A stretch of DNA of 64,000 nucleotides from Tunturiibacter empetritectus (GTDB lineage: Bacteria; Acidobacteriota; Terriglobia; Terriglobales; Acidobacteriaceae): the NCBI RefSeq assembly GCF_013410875.1, contig NZ_JACCCU010000001.1, forward strand, positions 558,001-622,000, written 5' to 3'. Each line of letters begins with the position of its first letter. Position 1 is the stretch's first letter. Of the stretch, positions 52,109-64,000 are shown one piece after another. The notes beneath the pieces were generated by a model, which made no database searches, was not told the DNA's origin, and saw only the letters and a list, made by a program, of their open reading frames with translations. Position numbers and translations under genes: made by a program.

Positions 52109-54589
52109 CTAGGAGGTCGCCTTACGCGGCTTCTGCACCAGCAGGTTTGGAGCGACGATGTTTCCATTCACATCCGGCAACTTCGGTGCGAGTGGGGTTG
52201 TCGTGTCCTTGTAGGTGCCGTCGGCCTGTTTGGTGATGAGGTGGACGGCGTTGTCTCCTGTGGTGCCAGCGTAGAAGGTCTGGTTGTCTGCGCTGACCAC
52301 GCCGACGATCGGCGCGATGGGAGTTCCGAGCGCGGTCGACAGGGGGATGCTGCTCAGGGTTCCGGCGCCGGTGGTCTGGGGGATGTAGGTGGGTACAACG
52401 GCTCCGCTGCCCTGGTAGGTGACGAAGGCGATCTTAGAGTCAGAGGTGGGAAAGACGCCGGTGATGGCCGAGGCGGTGACGCCGGGGAGCGCGCCGGTGA
52501 AGGCGGTGGAGGTGGTGAACTTCTGCGGTGTCGTTATGGGTGTTTGACCGGGGCAGGCACCAATAGGCAGGCTCGGAACGGTACCGCCGGGTGGAACTCC
52601 GATCGCGAGGTCCGTCAGGGTCGGCGCGGGCGTAACGGTTGCGCCGAGAACATGGAGGCCATCGTTGGTGGTGGCGATGCGGTCGGTCTGCGGACCGAGG
52701 ACGCCGGCGTCAGGATAGAAGAGGTTGGTGGTGGTCGAGGAGGTTGTGGCGGCGCCTCCGACGATCGTTGTCACCGGGCAGTAGGAGCGGGCTGTGGTTG
52801 GGTTGCCGCCGAAGAAGGCTCCGACGCTTGGGACCCCGATTGCAACGTCGGTGGTGGCTTGAGAGGAGGTGGTCTGGTACCAGCCGGTGAAGGTGGAGTG
52901 AACTAGCAGGGTGTTGTTGGGGGTTGTGACGCCGGTGGAGGAGTTATAGTCGCCGAGGGTGATGTAGACGGTGGAGTTGTCGGGCGAGAAGACGGCATGG
53001 GTGGCGACGCCGCCGTACTGAGTCTGAATGCCGGCGCTGCTGGTGGTGGTTCCGGTGGTTCCGGTGCTTTTGCCGCTGGTGTTGTAGAGGTAGACGAACT
53101 GGCGGATGGGGTCGGTGATGACCAGGGTGGTACCGTCCGGCGAGAGTGCGATCACATTGCCGGGTACGGTGATGTCCTGAGCGGCTAAGCTGTTTGTGGT
53201 CGCGCTGAAGGTCATGAGTTCGAAGGAGCTTCCCATGTAGATGGAGCTGCCGTCGTTGCTGATGACCATGGAGTTGGGCTGATAGGGCAGGCGCACCGGG
53301 TTTCCGAGTTGAGGCTGCGTGAAGTCGACGGGTACGAGATAGAACGAGTTGGTGCTCGCGATATAGAGGTTGGTGCTGTTGACGCCAGGGGCTGTGACGA
53401 GGACTGGATTCGAGGTGACTGCTTTTCCGTTGCCGAAGAGGCCAATCTGGTTGAACGGGGACGGATTGCAGGTGGGGGGCTGGCAGACTGCGGTGATGGC
53501 GGCTGCGCCCGGAAAGATGGGGGTCACCGAGGCGGCTGACGCAGCGGGAATGGTTGTAGGGGTGGTGGATTCGAAGTTAAGGGTGAGGCCAGTGAGGATG
53601 GTTCCGTACTGATCCGTTGCCACCGCGTTGATCGGTTGCACATTGTTGGGATTTACGGTCACGCTGGTGGCGTTGCCTGTTCCGATGGGAGCGGTGAGAG
53701 CGATCGAGGTCGGAGGGCAGGTGGAGAAGAAGCCAGCGGAGCTTCCTGCGTTTGAGATGTTTGCGGTGATGACGGTGGATCCGGGCTGCTGCGCGGTGGC
53801 GACGCCGTTCTCGTCGATGGTGACGACGGATGCGGTCTGCGGGGCGTAGGAGAGATGGCCGACCTGGCAGCTGATGTTGGCACCATTTCCGGCTAGCACT
53901 CTGGCCGCCAGTTGGCTGGTGACGGACTGGGAGACGCAACCGGTTGCCGCGACTGCGTTGGCGGTTGGAGTGACGGGGACGGCACAGCAGCCGTTGCCGT
54001 TGGTGGTTTGCGTGCAGGTCGAAGTCTGTGTATCGAACGCGGCGGGGCTGCAGTTGGTGGCCGGATCATTGGCGCAGTCGGTTGAGAGCGCTCCAAGGGT
54101 CACGTTGGTGACCACGGGATGGATGAAGATCGGGAGCGGATTGCTGCTGACTCCGTTGCCGTTGACTACGACGTAGACTGTTCCGGATTTGTTGGTGGGG
54201 TTGCAGGTGGTGAAGTCGGCGATGCCGCCGCCGGTGTTCCTGTTCCAGGTGCCTGCGCAGAGCCGGCCGGTGGTTGGCTGCACGTCGGCGATGGTCATAT
54301 CCGGCTGTCCATTGGGGAGGAAGGTGGCGTAGGTGTAGCCGGACACCGTTACAGTGGTGCCCTTGCAATCGATGGCGGACGGTGAGCTGACCTGACCGAT
54401 CTGCGCAAAGTTCAACGATATGCCGAAGATCTTGGGTTGGAGGTTAATGGTCGCTATCTGACCGACGACAGGGCCGGTGTCACCGCCGTTGCAGAAAACC
54501 GCGGCTGTTTTTTTGGAGCAACCCGAGATCGAGACACCAAAAGGAATCGTGAAAAGCAAAAGAAAGACTAACGTGAGAAACCGACGCAT
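52109..54589 (-). CDS. Large secreted lipoprotein with Ig-like and beta-propeller regions
   Basis: An 826-residue protein. MRRFLTLVFLLLFTIPFGVSISGC is a lipoprotein signal (Cys about residue 24). The first half has Ig-like segments (VTVSGYTYATFLPNGQPDMTI, GTVYVVVNGNGVSSNPLPIFI, VVTIDENGVATAQQPGSTVITANI, a Big_2-type block). The second half has propeller-like repeats (SSIYMGSSFELMTFSATTNSLAAQDITVPGNVIALSPDGTTLVI, THAVFSPDNSTVYITLGD). Several Cys pairs (NNGCCAVP and CANDPATNCSP) may form disulphides. This combination is typical of acidobacterial surface lipoproteins; the function is unknown. It is convergent with nusB across element E. Confidence 0.82.
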   Translation of the reverse strand: MRRFLTLVFLLLFTIPFGVSISGCSKKTAAVFCNGGDTGPVVGQIATINLQPKIFGISLNFAQIGQVSSPSAIDCKGTTVTVSGYTYATFLPNGQPDMTIADVQPTTGRLCAGTWNRNTGGGIADFTTCNPTNKSGTVYVVVNGNGVSSNPLPIFIHPVVTNVTLGALSTDCANDPATNCSPAAFDTQTSTCTQTTNGNGCCAVPVTPTANAVAATGCVSQSVTSQLAARVLAGNGANISCQVGHLSYAPQTASVVTIDENGVATAQQPGSTVITANISNAGSSAGFFSTCPPTSIALTAPIGTGNATSVTVNPNNVQPINAVATDQYGTILTGLTLNFESTTPTTIPAASAASVTPIFPGAAAITAVCQPPTCNPSPFNQIGLFGNGKAVTSNPVLVTAPGVNSTNLYIASTNSFYLVPVDFTQPQLGNPVRLPYQPNSMVISNDGSSIYMGSSFELMTFSATTNSLAAQDITVPGNVIALSPDGTTLVITDPIRQFVYLYNTSGKSTGTTGTTTSSAGIQTQYGGVATHAVFSPDNSTVYITLGDYNSSTGVTTPNNTLLVHSTFTGWYQTTSSQATTDVAIGVPSVGAFFGGNPTTARSYCPVTTIVGGAATTSSTTTNLFYPDAGVLGPQTDRIATTNDGLHVLGATVTPAPTLTDLAIGVPPGGTVPSLPIGACPGQTPITTPQKFTTSTAFTGALPGVTASAITGVFPTSDSKIAFVTYQGSGAVVPTYIPQTTGAGTLSSIPLSTALGTPIAPIVGVVSADNQTFYAGTTGDNAVHLITKQADGTYKDTTTPLAPKLPDVNGNIVAPNLLVQKPRKATS

Positions 54590-54712
54590 TGAACCTCCCC
54601 GTCCAACCAGAACTCAAGCTGAACGGTCACACCGCAACCGCTGAATAGCTGAACCCTTAGTGTAAAAGCTGCACAGACCGGAAGCAAATCTTCCGGGCAT
54701 AAATACTGTTCG

Positions 54713-54741
54713 AACGTTGGTTGGACGATCCAACCAACGTT
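54713..54741. promoter_or_regulatory. Perfect 13-bp inverted repeat between two leftward genes
   Basis: AACGTTGGTTGGA (54713-54725), three-base loop CGA, TCCAACCAACGTT (54729-54741). It lies 67 bp after the S9 peptidase stop and 124 bp upstream of the lipoprotein gene. No T-run follows on either strand, so it could be a Rho-type or protein-bound site as readily as a terminator. Confidence 0.5.
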
Positions 54742-54807
54742 TCGCATCGTGGCAAGATTGCTGCCTTTCGCGAGAGATTGCGGACGGAAGAGAGACCCTG
54801 AAGACTT

Positions 54808-56877
54808 CTACTTTGCGGGCATCTCCGTCTCGAACCAGTCAAGAGCCCGCTCGAGAACGTCCCTGCGATGCGCGGGGTCGTGAAAGGCGTGCCCCTCGTT
54901 CGGGTATATCACCAACTGCGTCTTTACGCCTTCGGCACGGAGGGCATGCCAGAACTCGAAGCTCTGGGGGGCCGGACATTCGCCGTCGCGGTCGCCGACT
55001 ACGACAAGGGTTGGAGTCTTTACTTTCTTGATGTATTCGATGGCCGAGCTTTTGGCGTAGATGTCGGCGTCGTCGTAGACGGTCTTGCCGAAGAAGGGCA
55101 CCATCCATTGGTCGATGGAGTTTTCGCCGTAGTAGCTCTTCCAGTCACTGATGCCTGCGCCGGCGACCGCTGCCTTGAAGCGCGTGGTCTGGGTGACGCC
55201 GAACATGGTCATGAAGCCGCCGTAGCTCCAGCCGGTGAGACCTTCACGATTCTTGTCGATGGGGAGGCGCTTTTCGAGAACGTCCATGCCGGTGAGGATG
55301 TCGTGGAGGTCGCCGTAGCCGAAGTCCTTGATGTTGGCTTGGGTGAACTTTTCGCCTTGCCCGTAGCTGCCTCGCGGGTTGGGCATGAAGACGAAGTATC
55401 CGAGTGCGGAGAATGGAACGCCGCCGTAGCCGACGCTAGGCCAGCGTGGGGTGACCACAGCGGAGGGTCCGCCGTGAACGTCCACAAGCAGCGGATACTT
55501 CTTTTGAGGATCGTAGTTCGCTGGGTAGAGCAACCACCCCTGAACTTTAAAGCCGTCGTTGGTCCATTCGATGTTCTCGGTCTTGCCACAGGTGGACTTG
55601 AGGCCGTCGTTGAGATGGGTGATCTGCTTCAGATCGTGGAGTGGGCCGGCCCATACCTCAGGGGCGCGCTCGAAGGAGCTACGAATCAGCGCGATCGTGT
55701 GGTCACGGGAGAGGGAGATGCTCATGACCAGGCCGCCGGCTCCGATGGATTCGGGGAAGGTGACGCTGGCCTGCGGGATGTCTTTCCCGGTGGCGAGATC
55801 GAGTGCGGTGAGGTGGCTGTTGCCGCCTACGTGTTCGGCGATGGCGATGAGTTCGGGCCCGGCCCAGCCGAAGTAGGCGACCGACGCGTTGCGGCTCGGG
55901 GTTAGATTCTTCGGTTCGCCTCCTGTAGAGGGGGTCAGGTAGAGATCGCCGCCGGTGGATCCTTGGTCGCTCATGATGCCGCCGATGAAGGCGATCTGCT
56001 TGCCGTTGGGCGACCAGCGGGGGACGGCAATCTGCAGGCCGTGGAGGGGGCCGGAGATCTTTGTGGTGTCGAGGATCGACTTGGGCTGGGCGGCGGCGAG
56101 GTCCTGGGTGTAGAGCTGGGCGACCCACCAGTTGTTCTCGCCAGGGGGAGTTGCGGCGATGAAGGCGAGGCTCTTCGAATCAGGCGACCAGTTGAACTCG
56201 TAGACATGCAGATTGGCGGGCGTTATCTGAGTGAAAGCTCCATCGGCAACCTGCACGACGCCGACGCGCTGAATCTCAACTCCGTCTTCGCCGATGACGC
56301 CGGACCAGGGTTTCATAGCGGCGAGAGCACCTGCACTGCGTGTGGCGTTTTCTACAAAGAGAAAGCCTATCGATTTGCCGTCATACGACCAGGCAAGGGA
56401 GTCGATGTTGCCGGTGAGGTGGGTGAGCTGCTTGGCTTCGCCGGTGCTCTTCGACCAGAGGAAGACCTGGTCCTGTCCCGCCTGGTCTGTCTTGGTGGTG
56501 CAGTCCGAGACGAAGGCCAAGGACTCTCCGTCGGGTGACCACTTTGGATCGGAGCTGCTGCAGTCGGTTGCTCCCGATCCGGTGCTTACGATCTTTTCTT
56601 TGGCGGGGTCTGGATTCACTGCATCGGATAGATGAATTTGCGTACTACCGTGAGATCGGACGGACCAGGCGACGGTAGATCCGACGGGGGAGATGGCCGC
56701 TTCAGTGGGAATTTTTGTTTGACCGAGTGTCTCGATGAGCGAGCCGATACGCGGGTCTTTCGCGGTGGATGCGTCGGCCTCAGCTTGTGCTGCGGAGATG
56801 GGTCCAAGGAGAAGGACCGCGGTGAAGGCGATGAGATGAAAGGAGGAGGAACACTTGCGGAGATCTGCCAAAGCCAT
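54808..56877 (-). CDS. Secreted S9-family peptidase (prolyl oligopeptidase type)
   Basis: A 689-residue protein: signal peptide (FHLIAFTAVLLLGPISAAQAEA), an N-terminal propeller built from WD40-like/TolB-type repeats (KWSPDGESLAFVSDC, NWSPDSKSLAFIAATP, RWSPNGKQIAFIGG), and a C-terminal alpha/beta-hydrolase. The catalytic serine is S551 in GWSYGGFMT, the Asp lies in VVGDRDGECP and the His in NEGHAFHDP. The DPP-IV/acylaminoacyl peptidase group cleaves short peptides; secretion suggests periplasmic peptide use. It is transcribed leftward from a start just upstream of the str operon promoter region. Confidence 0.92.
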   Translation of the reverse strand: MALADLRKCSSSFHLIAFTAVLLLGPISAAQAEADASTAKDPRIGSLIETLGQTKIPTEAAISPVGSTVAWSVRSHGSTQIHLSDAVNPDPAKEKIVSTGSGATDCSSSDPKWSPDGESLAFVSDCTTKTDQAGQDQVFLWSKSTGEAKQLTHLTGNIDSLAWSYDGKSIGFLFVENATRSAGALAAMKPWSGVIGEDGVEIQRVGVVQVADGAFTQITPANLHVYEFNWSPDSKSLAFIAATPPGENNWWVAQLYTQDLAAAQPKSILDTTKISGPLHGLQIAVPRWSPNGKQIAFIGGIMSDQGSTGGDLYLTPSTGGEPKNLTPSRNASVAYFGWAGPELIAIAEHVGGNSHLTALDLATGKDIPQASVTFPESIGAGGLVMSISLSRDHTIALIRSSFERAPEVWAGPLHDLKQITHLNDGLKSTCGKTENIEWTNDGFKVQGWLLYPANYDPQKKYPLLVDVHGGPSAVVTPRWPSVGYGGVPFSALGYFVFMPNPRGSYGQGEKFTQANIKDFGYGDLHDILTGMDVLEKRLPIDKNREGLTGWSYGGFMTMFGVTQTTRFKAAVAGAGISDWKSYYGENSIDQWMVPFFGKTVYDDADIYAKSSAIEYIKKVKTPTLVVVGDRDGECPAPQSFEFWHALRAEGVKTQLVIYPNEGHAFHDPAHRRDVLERALDWFETEMPAK

Positions 56878-57514
56878 TCGAAAAGCCTAGCATGGAGGGG
56901 CGGTCTTTTGTCAGCGGCGGAGACTGCATCCCGGCTTGTTCAATCGGCGACTTTTTGTCAAGAAAATCAGCAAAAAATTTGACCTTTCGCCATCATATTG
57001 ATATTGTAAAAAGGTTCCGCGAGTATCCGGACCGTGTCGTAGGGGAAGCTCGACGCACGGATGGGTGGAGAAAAACCCACGTAATCTTATGATTCGCTTC
57101 CAGTCGAAGGACTGGTGGAGAACGATTACGCTATACTGGATACAAGAGATTCACCGCAGGACATTCCCGATCTGTGTTTCGCTAGATTCATAGAATCTGA
57201 ATGTCGTTCGTCTGCGGCCTATCGTAATCGTGCCTGCGACACCCTCCACCCTGGATGGGCTATGCGGGCCGGGACAGCGAAACGGAGTCGGCTCATCCTT
57301 GAATGAGGAAAGACGCTCGACCACCGTCGACTGTTTACGTCTGGTTTGTTGTACCGGTTTACAGACGCAGCAGGGAAGATCTTCGTCAGAGACGCTTCAG
57401 CGTTCACTTTTTTGCGTGTACGGAGCCTGTACCGCAAGAGGCGAAGCTTGAATCCTACCTGCGCGTTTCATACAGGTTTGGTTGTAAGTTCGCGCGCGTT
57501 AACAAGGAGTTCTA
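56878..57514. other. Leader region of the str-S10 series
   Basis: About 637 bp between the S9 peptidase and rpsL. It holds the promoter at 56979-57007. The remaining 500 bp are a probable untranslated leader; CTATACTGG at about 57131 could be a second -10. No autoregulatory element is recognised. rpsL has AGGAG at 57505-57509 as its ribosome site. Confidence 0.5.
56979..57007 (+). promoter_or_regulatory. Sigma-70-type promoter for the ribosomal series
   Basis: TTGACC (56979-56984), a 17-bp spacer and TATTGT (57002-57007). It is the best promoter match in the region and lies in AT-rich DNA about 500 bp upstream of rpsL, divergent from the S9 peptidase gene. Confidence 0.6.
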
Positions 57515-57901
57515 GTGCCTACGTTCCATCAGCTCGTCAAGCAGGGCCGCACGCCCACTCGTTATAAGACCGCCAGCCCCGCGCTTCAGGGTTCGCCTCA
57601 GCGCCGTGGCGTCTGCACCCGCGTTTACACTCAGACCCCCAAGAAGCCGAACTCGGCTCTCCGCAAGGTTGCGCGTGTTCGCCTCACCAACGGGATTGAA
57701 GTTACGACCTATATCCCGGGCATCGGCCACAACCTGCAGGAGCACTCGATTGTGCTGATCCGCGGCGGCCGTGTGAAGGATCTGCCGGGTGTTCGGTATC
57801 ACGTCGTTCGCGGAACGCTCGACTCGGTCGGCGTTGCCAACCGGAAGCAGAGCCGCTCGAAGTACGGCGCGAAGCGTCCCAAGGCTGCTGCGGCCAAGTA
57901 G
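57515..57901 (+). CDS. rpsL: 30S ribosomal protein S12
   Basis: 128 residues, full length, starting at GTG 57515 six bases after [41 protein letters not shown] and [20 protein letters not shown] are the standard S12 blocks. Lys 43 (K42 in E. coli numbering), the residue usually changed in streptomycin resistance, is the sensitive-type Lys. First gene of the str series; S12 lies at the decoding centre of the small subunit. Confidence 0.98.
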   Translation: MPTFHQLVKQGRTPTRYKTASPALQGSPQRRGVCTRVYTQTPKKPNSALRKVARVRLTNGIEVTTYIPGIGHNLQEHSIVLIRGGRVKDLPGVRYHVVRGTLDSVGVANRKQSRSKYGAKRPKAAAAK

Positions 57902-58018
57902 TTTGCCGTTTGAAGTTTTTTAGATCAACCCGGCTGGCTGGATGGATTTGGCTGGCTGAATAAATCAGGTTCAGGGCTTGAGAGTTCTACGGCCCTGAAG
58001 GAAGACGAGAAGAGAGCA

Positions 58019-58489
58019 ATGCCGAGAAAAGGTTACATCGCTAAGCGTGAAGTTGCTGCAGACCCGGTCTATAACTCCACCCTGGTCACGAAGTTTGTCA
58101 ACTCCATGATGTGGGGCGGCAAGAAGTCGACCGCGCAGGGGATCTTCTACACCGCCATGACCAACCTTGAGCAGAAGGGTGGCGACGAAGCCCTCAAGCT
58201 GTTCAAGAAGGCGATCGAGAACTGCAAGCCGCTTCTCGAAGTGAAGAGCCGCCGAGTTGGTGGTGCGAACTACCAGGTGCCGATCGAAGTTCTGCCGGAG
58301 CGCCGCACCTCGCTCGCTATTCGCTGGCTTGTGACTTATGGCCGCGCACGTGGCGAGAAGGGCATGGTTGAGAAGCTCACCGCTGAGCTGCTCGATGCCG
58401 CCAATGGCCGTGGCGCCGCGATGAAGAAGAAGGAAGACGTCCATCGTATGGCCGAGGCGAATAAGGCCTTCGCGCACTACCGCTGGTAA
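58019..58489 (+). CDS. rpsG: 30S ribosomal protein S7
   Basis: 156 residues, typical length. [40 protein letters not shown] and [23 protein letters not shown] are the S7 blocks. S7 starts assembly of the 30S head and contacts the E-site tRNA. It follows rpsL after 117 bp with no break in the series. Confidence 0.98.
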   Translation: MPRKGYIAKREVAADPVYNSTLVTKFVNSMMWGGKKSTAQGIFYTAMTNLEQKGGDEALKLFKKAIENCKPLLEVKSRRVGGANYQVPIEVLPERRTSLAIRWLVTYGRARGEKGMVEKLTAELLDAANGRGAAMKKKEDVHRMAEANKAFAHYRW

Positions 58490-58572
58490 AGAAAGCTTTC
58501 CAGTAGGATGTTTGTTTTTTGTTTTAACGCTTTTTATACCGCGAGCAGACGCTCGCAGATGAGAGATAGACC

Positions 58573-60672
<2,100 letters not shown>

Positions 60673-60736
60673 TCGCGGGACTTTGGTCCACGCAGGAATT
60701 TAGAAGTCAACGAAACACAGAAACACGGAGAGAGTC

Positions 60737-61924
<1,188 letters not shown>

Positions 61925-62043
61925 AGAAAATGCTTCATCAGTTAGTTTTAGTTGTTCAAGAATAACGAGGGCTGTCGGCAGGTGCAGAAGTTCATCACCG
62001 GCAGCGACTCCAAACGATCTTTGAAGCGTGAAAGAGACACACC

Positions 62044-62361
62044 ATGGCTGGACAAAGAATCAGAATTCGTTTGAAGGCATATGACTACCGCGTACTGGAT
62101 ACGTCGACCGGCGAGATCGTCGAGACGGCCAAGCGTACCGGAGCCCAGGTTGCGGGTCCCATTCCGCTGCCGACGATGAAGAACAAGTACTGCGTTCTTC
62201 GCTCGCCCCACGTCGACAAGAAGTCGCGCGAGGCCTTTGAGATTCGCACGCACAAGCGGTTGATCGACATCCTCGAGCCGACCCAGCAGACTGTGGATGC
62301 GCTGATGAAGCTCGATCTGCCTGCGGGCGTGGATGTAGAGATCAAGACGGTTCAGAAGTAA
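62044..62361 (+). CDS. rpsJ: 30S ribosomal protein S10
   Basis: 105 residues, [34 protein letters not shown], then [39 protein letters not shown]10 is part of the 30S head and is also the NusB partner in antitermination. It starts the S10-type block, directly linked to tuf on the same strand. Confidence 0.98.
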   Translation: MAGQRIRIRLKAYDYRVLDTSTGEIVETAKRTGAQVAGPIPLPTMKNKYCVLRSPHVDKKSREAFEIRTHKRLIDILEPTQQTVDALMKLDLPAGVDVEIKTVQK

Positions 62362-62458
62362 AGAGGCTTTCGGTAAAAGTTTCTTTGTTTTCGGTTTAGA
62401 TGCATCAACCCGGCAGTGCTGAGCTGAAGCATCAGCATGATGAGGAAAGGAAGCTCCA

Positions 62459-63199
62459 ATGTCAGTAGTAGGAATTCTCGGGAAAAAAGTCGGCATGACG
62501 CAGATCTTCGACGAGCGCGGTGATATTCACCCTGTGACCGTCCTGAAGGCTGGTCCGTGCGTGATCACTCAGTTGAAGACGCTCGTAAAGGACGGATACG
62601 AAGCCGCTCAGATTGGCTATGTTGACTTCGTGAAGGCTTCGAAGATCAACAAGGCGATGACTGGCCACTTCGCAAAGTCGAACGTTCCTCCGGTCAGGAT
62701 GATCAAGGAAGTCGAGCTCGAAGCAGTGAAGACTGTTGAAGGCGAAGAGAAGGTCACGGCTAAGGCTGGCGATCGCATCCTGGTCGACATCTTCAACGAC
62801 GAACGTTTCGTCGACGTCATCGGCACCTCCAAGGGTCGCGGTTTTGCTGGCGTCATTCGCCGCCACGGCTTCGGCGGCGGTCCCAAGTCGCACGGCCACA
62901 TGTTCCAGGTGCAGGGTTCGATCGGTGCTTCGTCGTTCCCCTCGCGCGTATTTCCTGGTCAGCGTATGCCGGGTCATATGGGTCACGCTCAGATCACGGT
63001 TCGCAACCTGCGTATTCGCGGTATCGATCTTGAAGATAACCTTCTGCTGGTTGAGGGCGCTGTACCCGGCCCGCGTGATGGCTTCGTGCTGATCTCAAAG
63101 GCAAAGGCTCCGCCGCGTGAGCGTCGTGGTTTTGCCGGCGCCGCAACGAAGGACGCCTTGAAGGCTTCCAAGAAGGCTGCACCGTCCAAGAAGAAATAA
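62459..63199 (+). CDS. rplC: 50S ribosomal protein L3
   Basis: 246 residues. MSVVGILGKKVGMTQIFDERG, GRGFAGVIRRHGFGGGPKSHG and HMGHAQITVRNL are the L3 blocks; the C-terminus is a Lys/Ala-rich tail (ALKASKKAAPSKKK). L3 is an early assembly protein near the peptidyl-transferase centre. It follows rpsJ after 97 bp. Confidence 0.98.
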   Translation: MSVVGILGKKVGMTQIFDERGDIHPVTVLKAGPCVITQLKTLVKDGYEAAQIGYVDFVKASKINKAMTGHFAKSNVPPVRMIKEVELEAVKTVEGEEKVTAKAGDRILVDIFNDERFVDVIGTSKGRGFAGVIRRHGFGGGPKSHGHMFQVQGSIGASSFPSRVFPGQRMPGHMGHAQITVRNLRIRGIDLEDNLLLVEGAVPGPRDGFVLISKAKAPPRERRGFAGAATKDALKASKKAAPSKKK

Positions 63200-63286
63200 G
63201 TAGTCGATTAAAAAGGCTTGCAACATGAAGCCGCAAACAAAGTTATGGTTCGCCGCATCGATGGCGAGCAAAGAGAGAGAAGAACG

Positions 63287-63982
63287 ATGGCAAACATCAA
63301 CGTAGTAAATCTCGCTGGAGCCAAGGTCGGAGAGTTCGAACTCGTCGACGAGGTCTTCGGGGCAGAGATCAACGACGGCCTCCTTTGGGAGTCGGTGAAG
63401 CACTACCGTGCGGCTCTTCGGCAGGGAACAGCTGCTACCAAGAACCGCAATCAGGTCTCCGGTGCAGGCAAGAAGCTTTGGAAACAGAAGGGAACGGGCC
63501 GCGCGCGTGTTGGTTCGATTCGCACTCCGCTCTGGCGTGGTGGTGGTACGGTTCATGGACCGAAGCCGCGTAGTTATGAATATGCCTTCCCGCAGAAGAA
63601 GCTGATGGGCGCACTCCGCTCCGCGATCTCCGCGAAGATCAACGATGGCAAGTTCACCATCGTCGACTCGTTTGAGGTTGCTGAGGCGAAGACCAAGCTC
63701 TTCCGCACTGCGCTCGACAAGCTCGAAGCGGGCAAGACGACTCTTCTGGTTGAGAGCAGCCGCAAGCTCGATGAGAAACTCTACCTCGGCTCGCGCAATC
63801 TGGCCGGTGTTGAACTGGTTCTCAGCTCTGAGGTTCATCCCTACGACCTGCTCCGTTATGAGCACGCCGTCTTCTCGAAGGATGCCATCGAGGCTCTTCA
63901 GGAGACTCTCAAGAAGTTTGTATCGAAACGCAGTAAGTCAACTGCGGAGCGCAGCAAGGTCGCGCAGAAGGAGGTTGCGTAA
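63287..63982 (+). CDS. rplD: 50S ribosomal protein L4
   Basis: 231 residues from ATG 63287 (MANINVVNLAGAKVGEFEL). KKLWKQKGTGRARVGSIRTPLWRGGGTVHGPKPRSYEYAFPQK is the conserved exit-tunnel loop, and the C-terminus carries a Lys/Ser-rich extension. A longer upstream frame adds 23 residues without family match. Its stop overlaps the rplW start by one base. Confidence 0.97.
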   Translation: MANINVVNLAGAKVGEFELVDEVFGAEINDGLLWESVKHYRAALRQGTAATKNRNQVSGAGKKLWKQKGTGRARVGSIRTPLWRGGGTVHGPKPRSYEYAFPQKKLMGALRSAISAKINDGKFTIVDSFEVAEAKTKLFRTALDKLEAGKTTLLVESSRKLDEKLYLGSRNLAGVELVLSSEVHPYDLLRYEHAVFSKDAIEALQETLKKFVSKRSKSTAERSKVAQKEVA

Positions 63983-64000
63983 TGCCAACTCTCTATACCG
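63982..64000 (+). CDS. rplW: 50S ribosomal protein L23 (first codons only)
   Basis: ATG at 63982, within the TAA of rplD, begins MPTLYT before the window ends. AGAAGGAGG lies inside the rplD end just upstream. The gene order S10-L3-L4 predicts L23 here. The call rests on position and start only. Confidence 0.75.

Overview
The window reads as chromosome from a soil-type Acidobacteriota, most likely family Acidobacteriaceae (the Granulicella/Edaphobacter/Terriglobus group). The reasons are the high GC content, many secreted oxidoreductases and peptidases with signal peptides, acidobacterial families of unknown function (FecR-type protein with a WGW/G-rich tail, Ig-like lipoprotein, DUF6526), and the short dispersed repeats between genes. 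The placement rests on family resemblance only. I recognised no tRNA, rRNA, CRISPR array, prophage, transposase or defence island.

Layout. 1-9.2 kb: a secreted M20 peptidase (cut by the window edge), a Tat-exported multicopper oxidase translationally coupled to a quinoprotein dehydrogenase that carries two haem-c domains, a nucleoside-type MFS permease, then a leftward sugar unit (sugar-porter MFS plus TIM-barrel isomerase/epimerase). 9.8-17 kb: cold-shock protein, a secreted unknown, KdsC, a full-length Lhr helicase and a secreted Nif3-like protein. 17-22 kb: ndk, a beta-phosphoglucomutase-like HAD, a frameshifted GNAT gene, a secreted aldose epimerase and a two-subunit 3-oxoacid CoA-transferase. 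22-28.3 kb: a cobalamin riboswitch ahead of cobN (with an N-terminal 2Fe-2S ferredoxin-like domain) and a one-piece ChlI-ChlD partner, together a complete cobaltochelatase. 28-41 kb: a flavin reductase, small secreted proteins, ankyrin and FecR proteins, a TetR/azoreductase divergon, DoxX, endonuclease IV and an alditol-oxidase-like enzyme. 41-52 kb: leuS, guaA, ribH and nusB mixed with transport and lipid genes. 52-57 kb: a large Ig-like/propeller lipoprotein and an S9 peptidase. 57.5-64 kb: the classic str-S10 ribosomal series rpsL-rpsG-fusA-tuf-rpsJ-rplC-rplD-rplW.

The most unusual signal is a family of about 160-240 bp near-perfect palindromic elements. There are four full copies and one half copy. 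They have 13-14 bp terminal inverted repeats and an internal hairpin, carry no gene, and lie mostly a few bases after stop codons, often exactly between convergent genes. Two further short repeat families occur. One of them lies in frame inside leuS and also supplies the C-terminus of the ankyrin gene.

Other points for follow-up are an 80-bp degenerate duplicate of the start of the fecR-type gene 1.5 kb upstream, a VOC-like domain fused to lumazine synthase, a compensatory base pair in the second repeat family, and an apparent switch of G/C strand bias near 16-17 kb.
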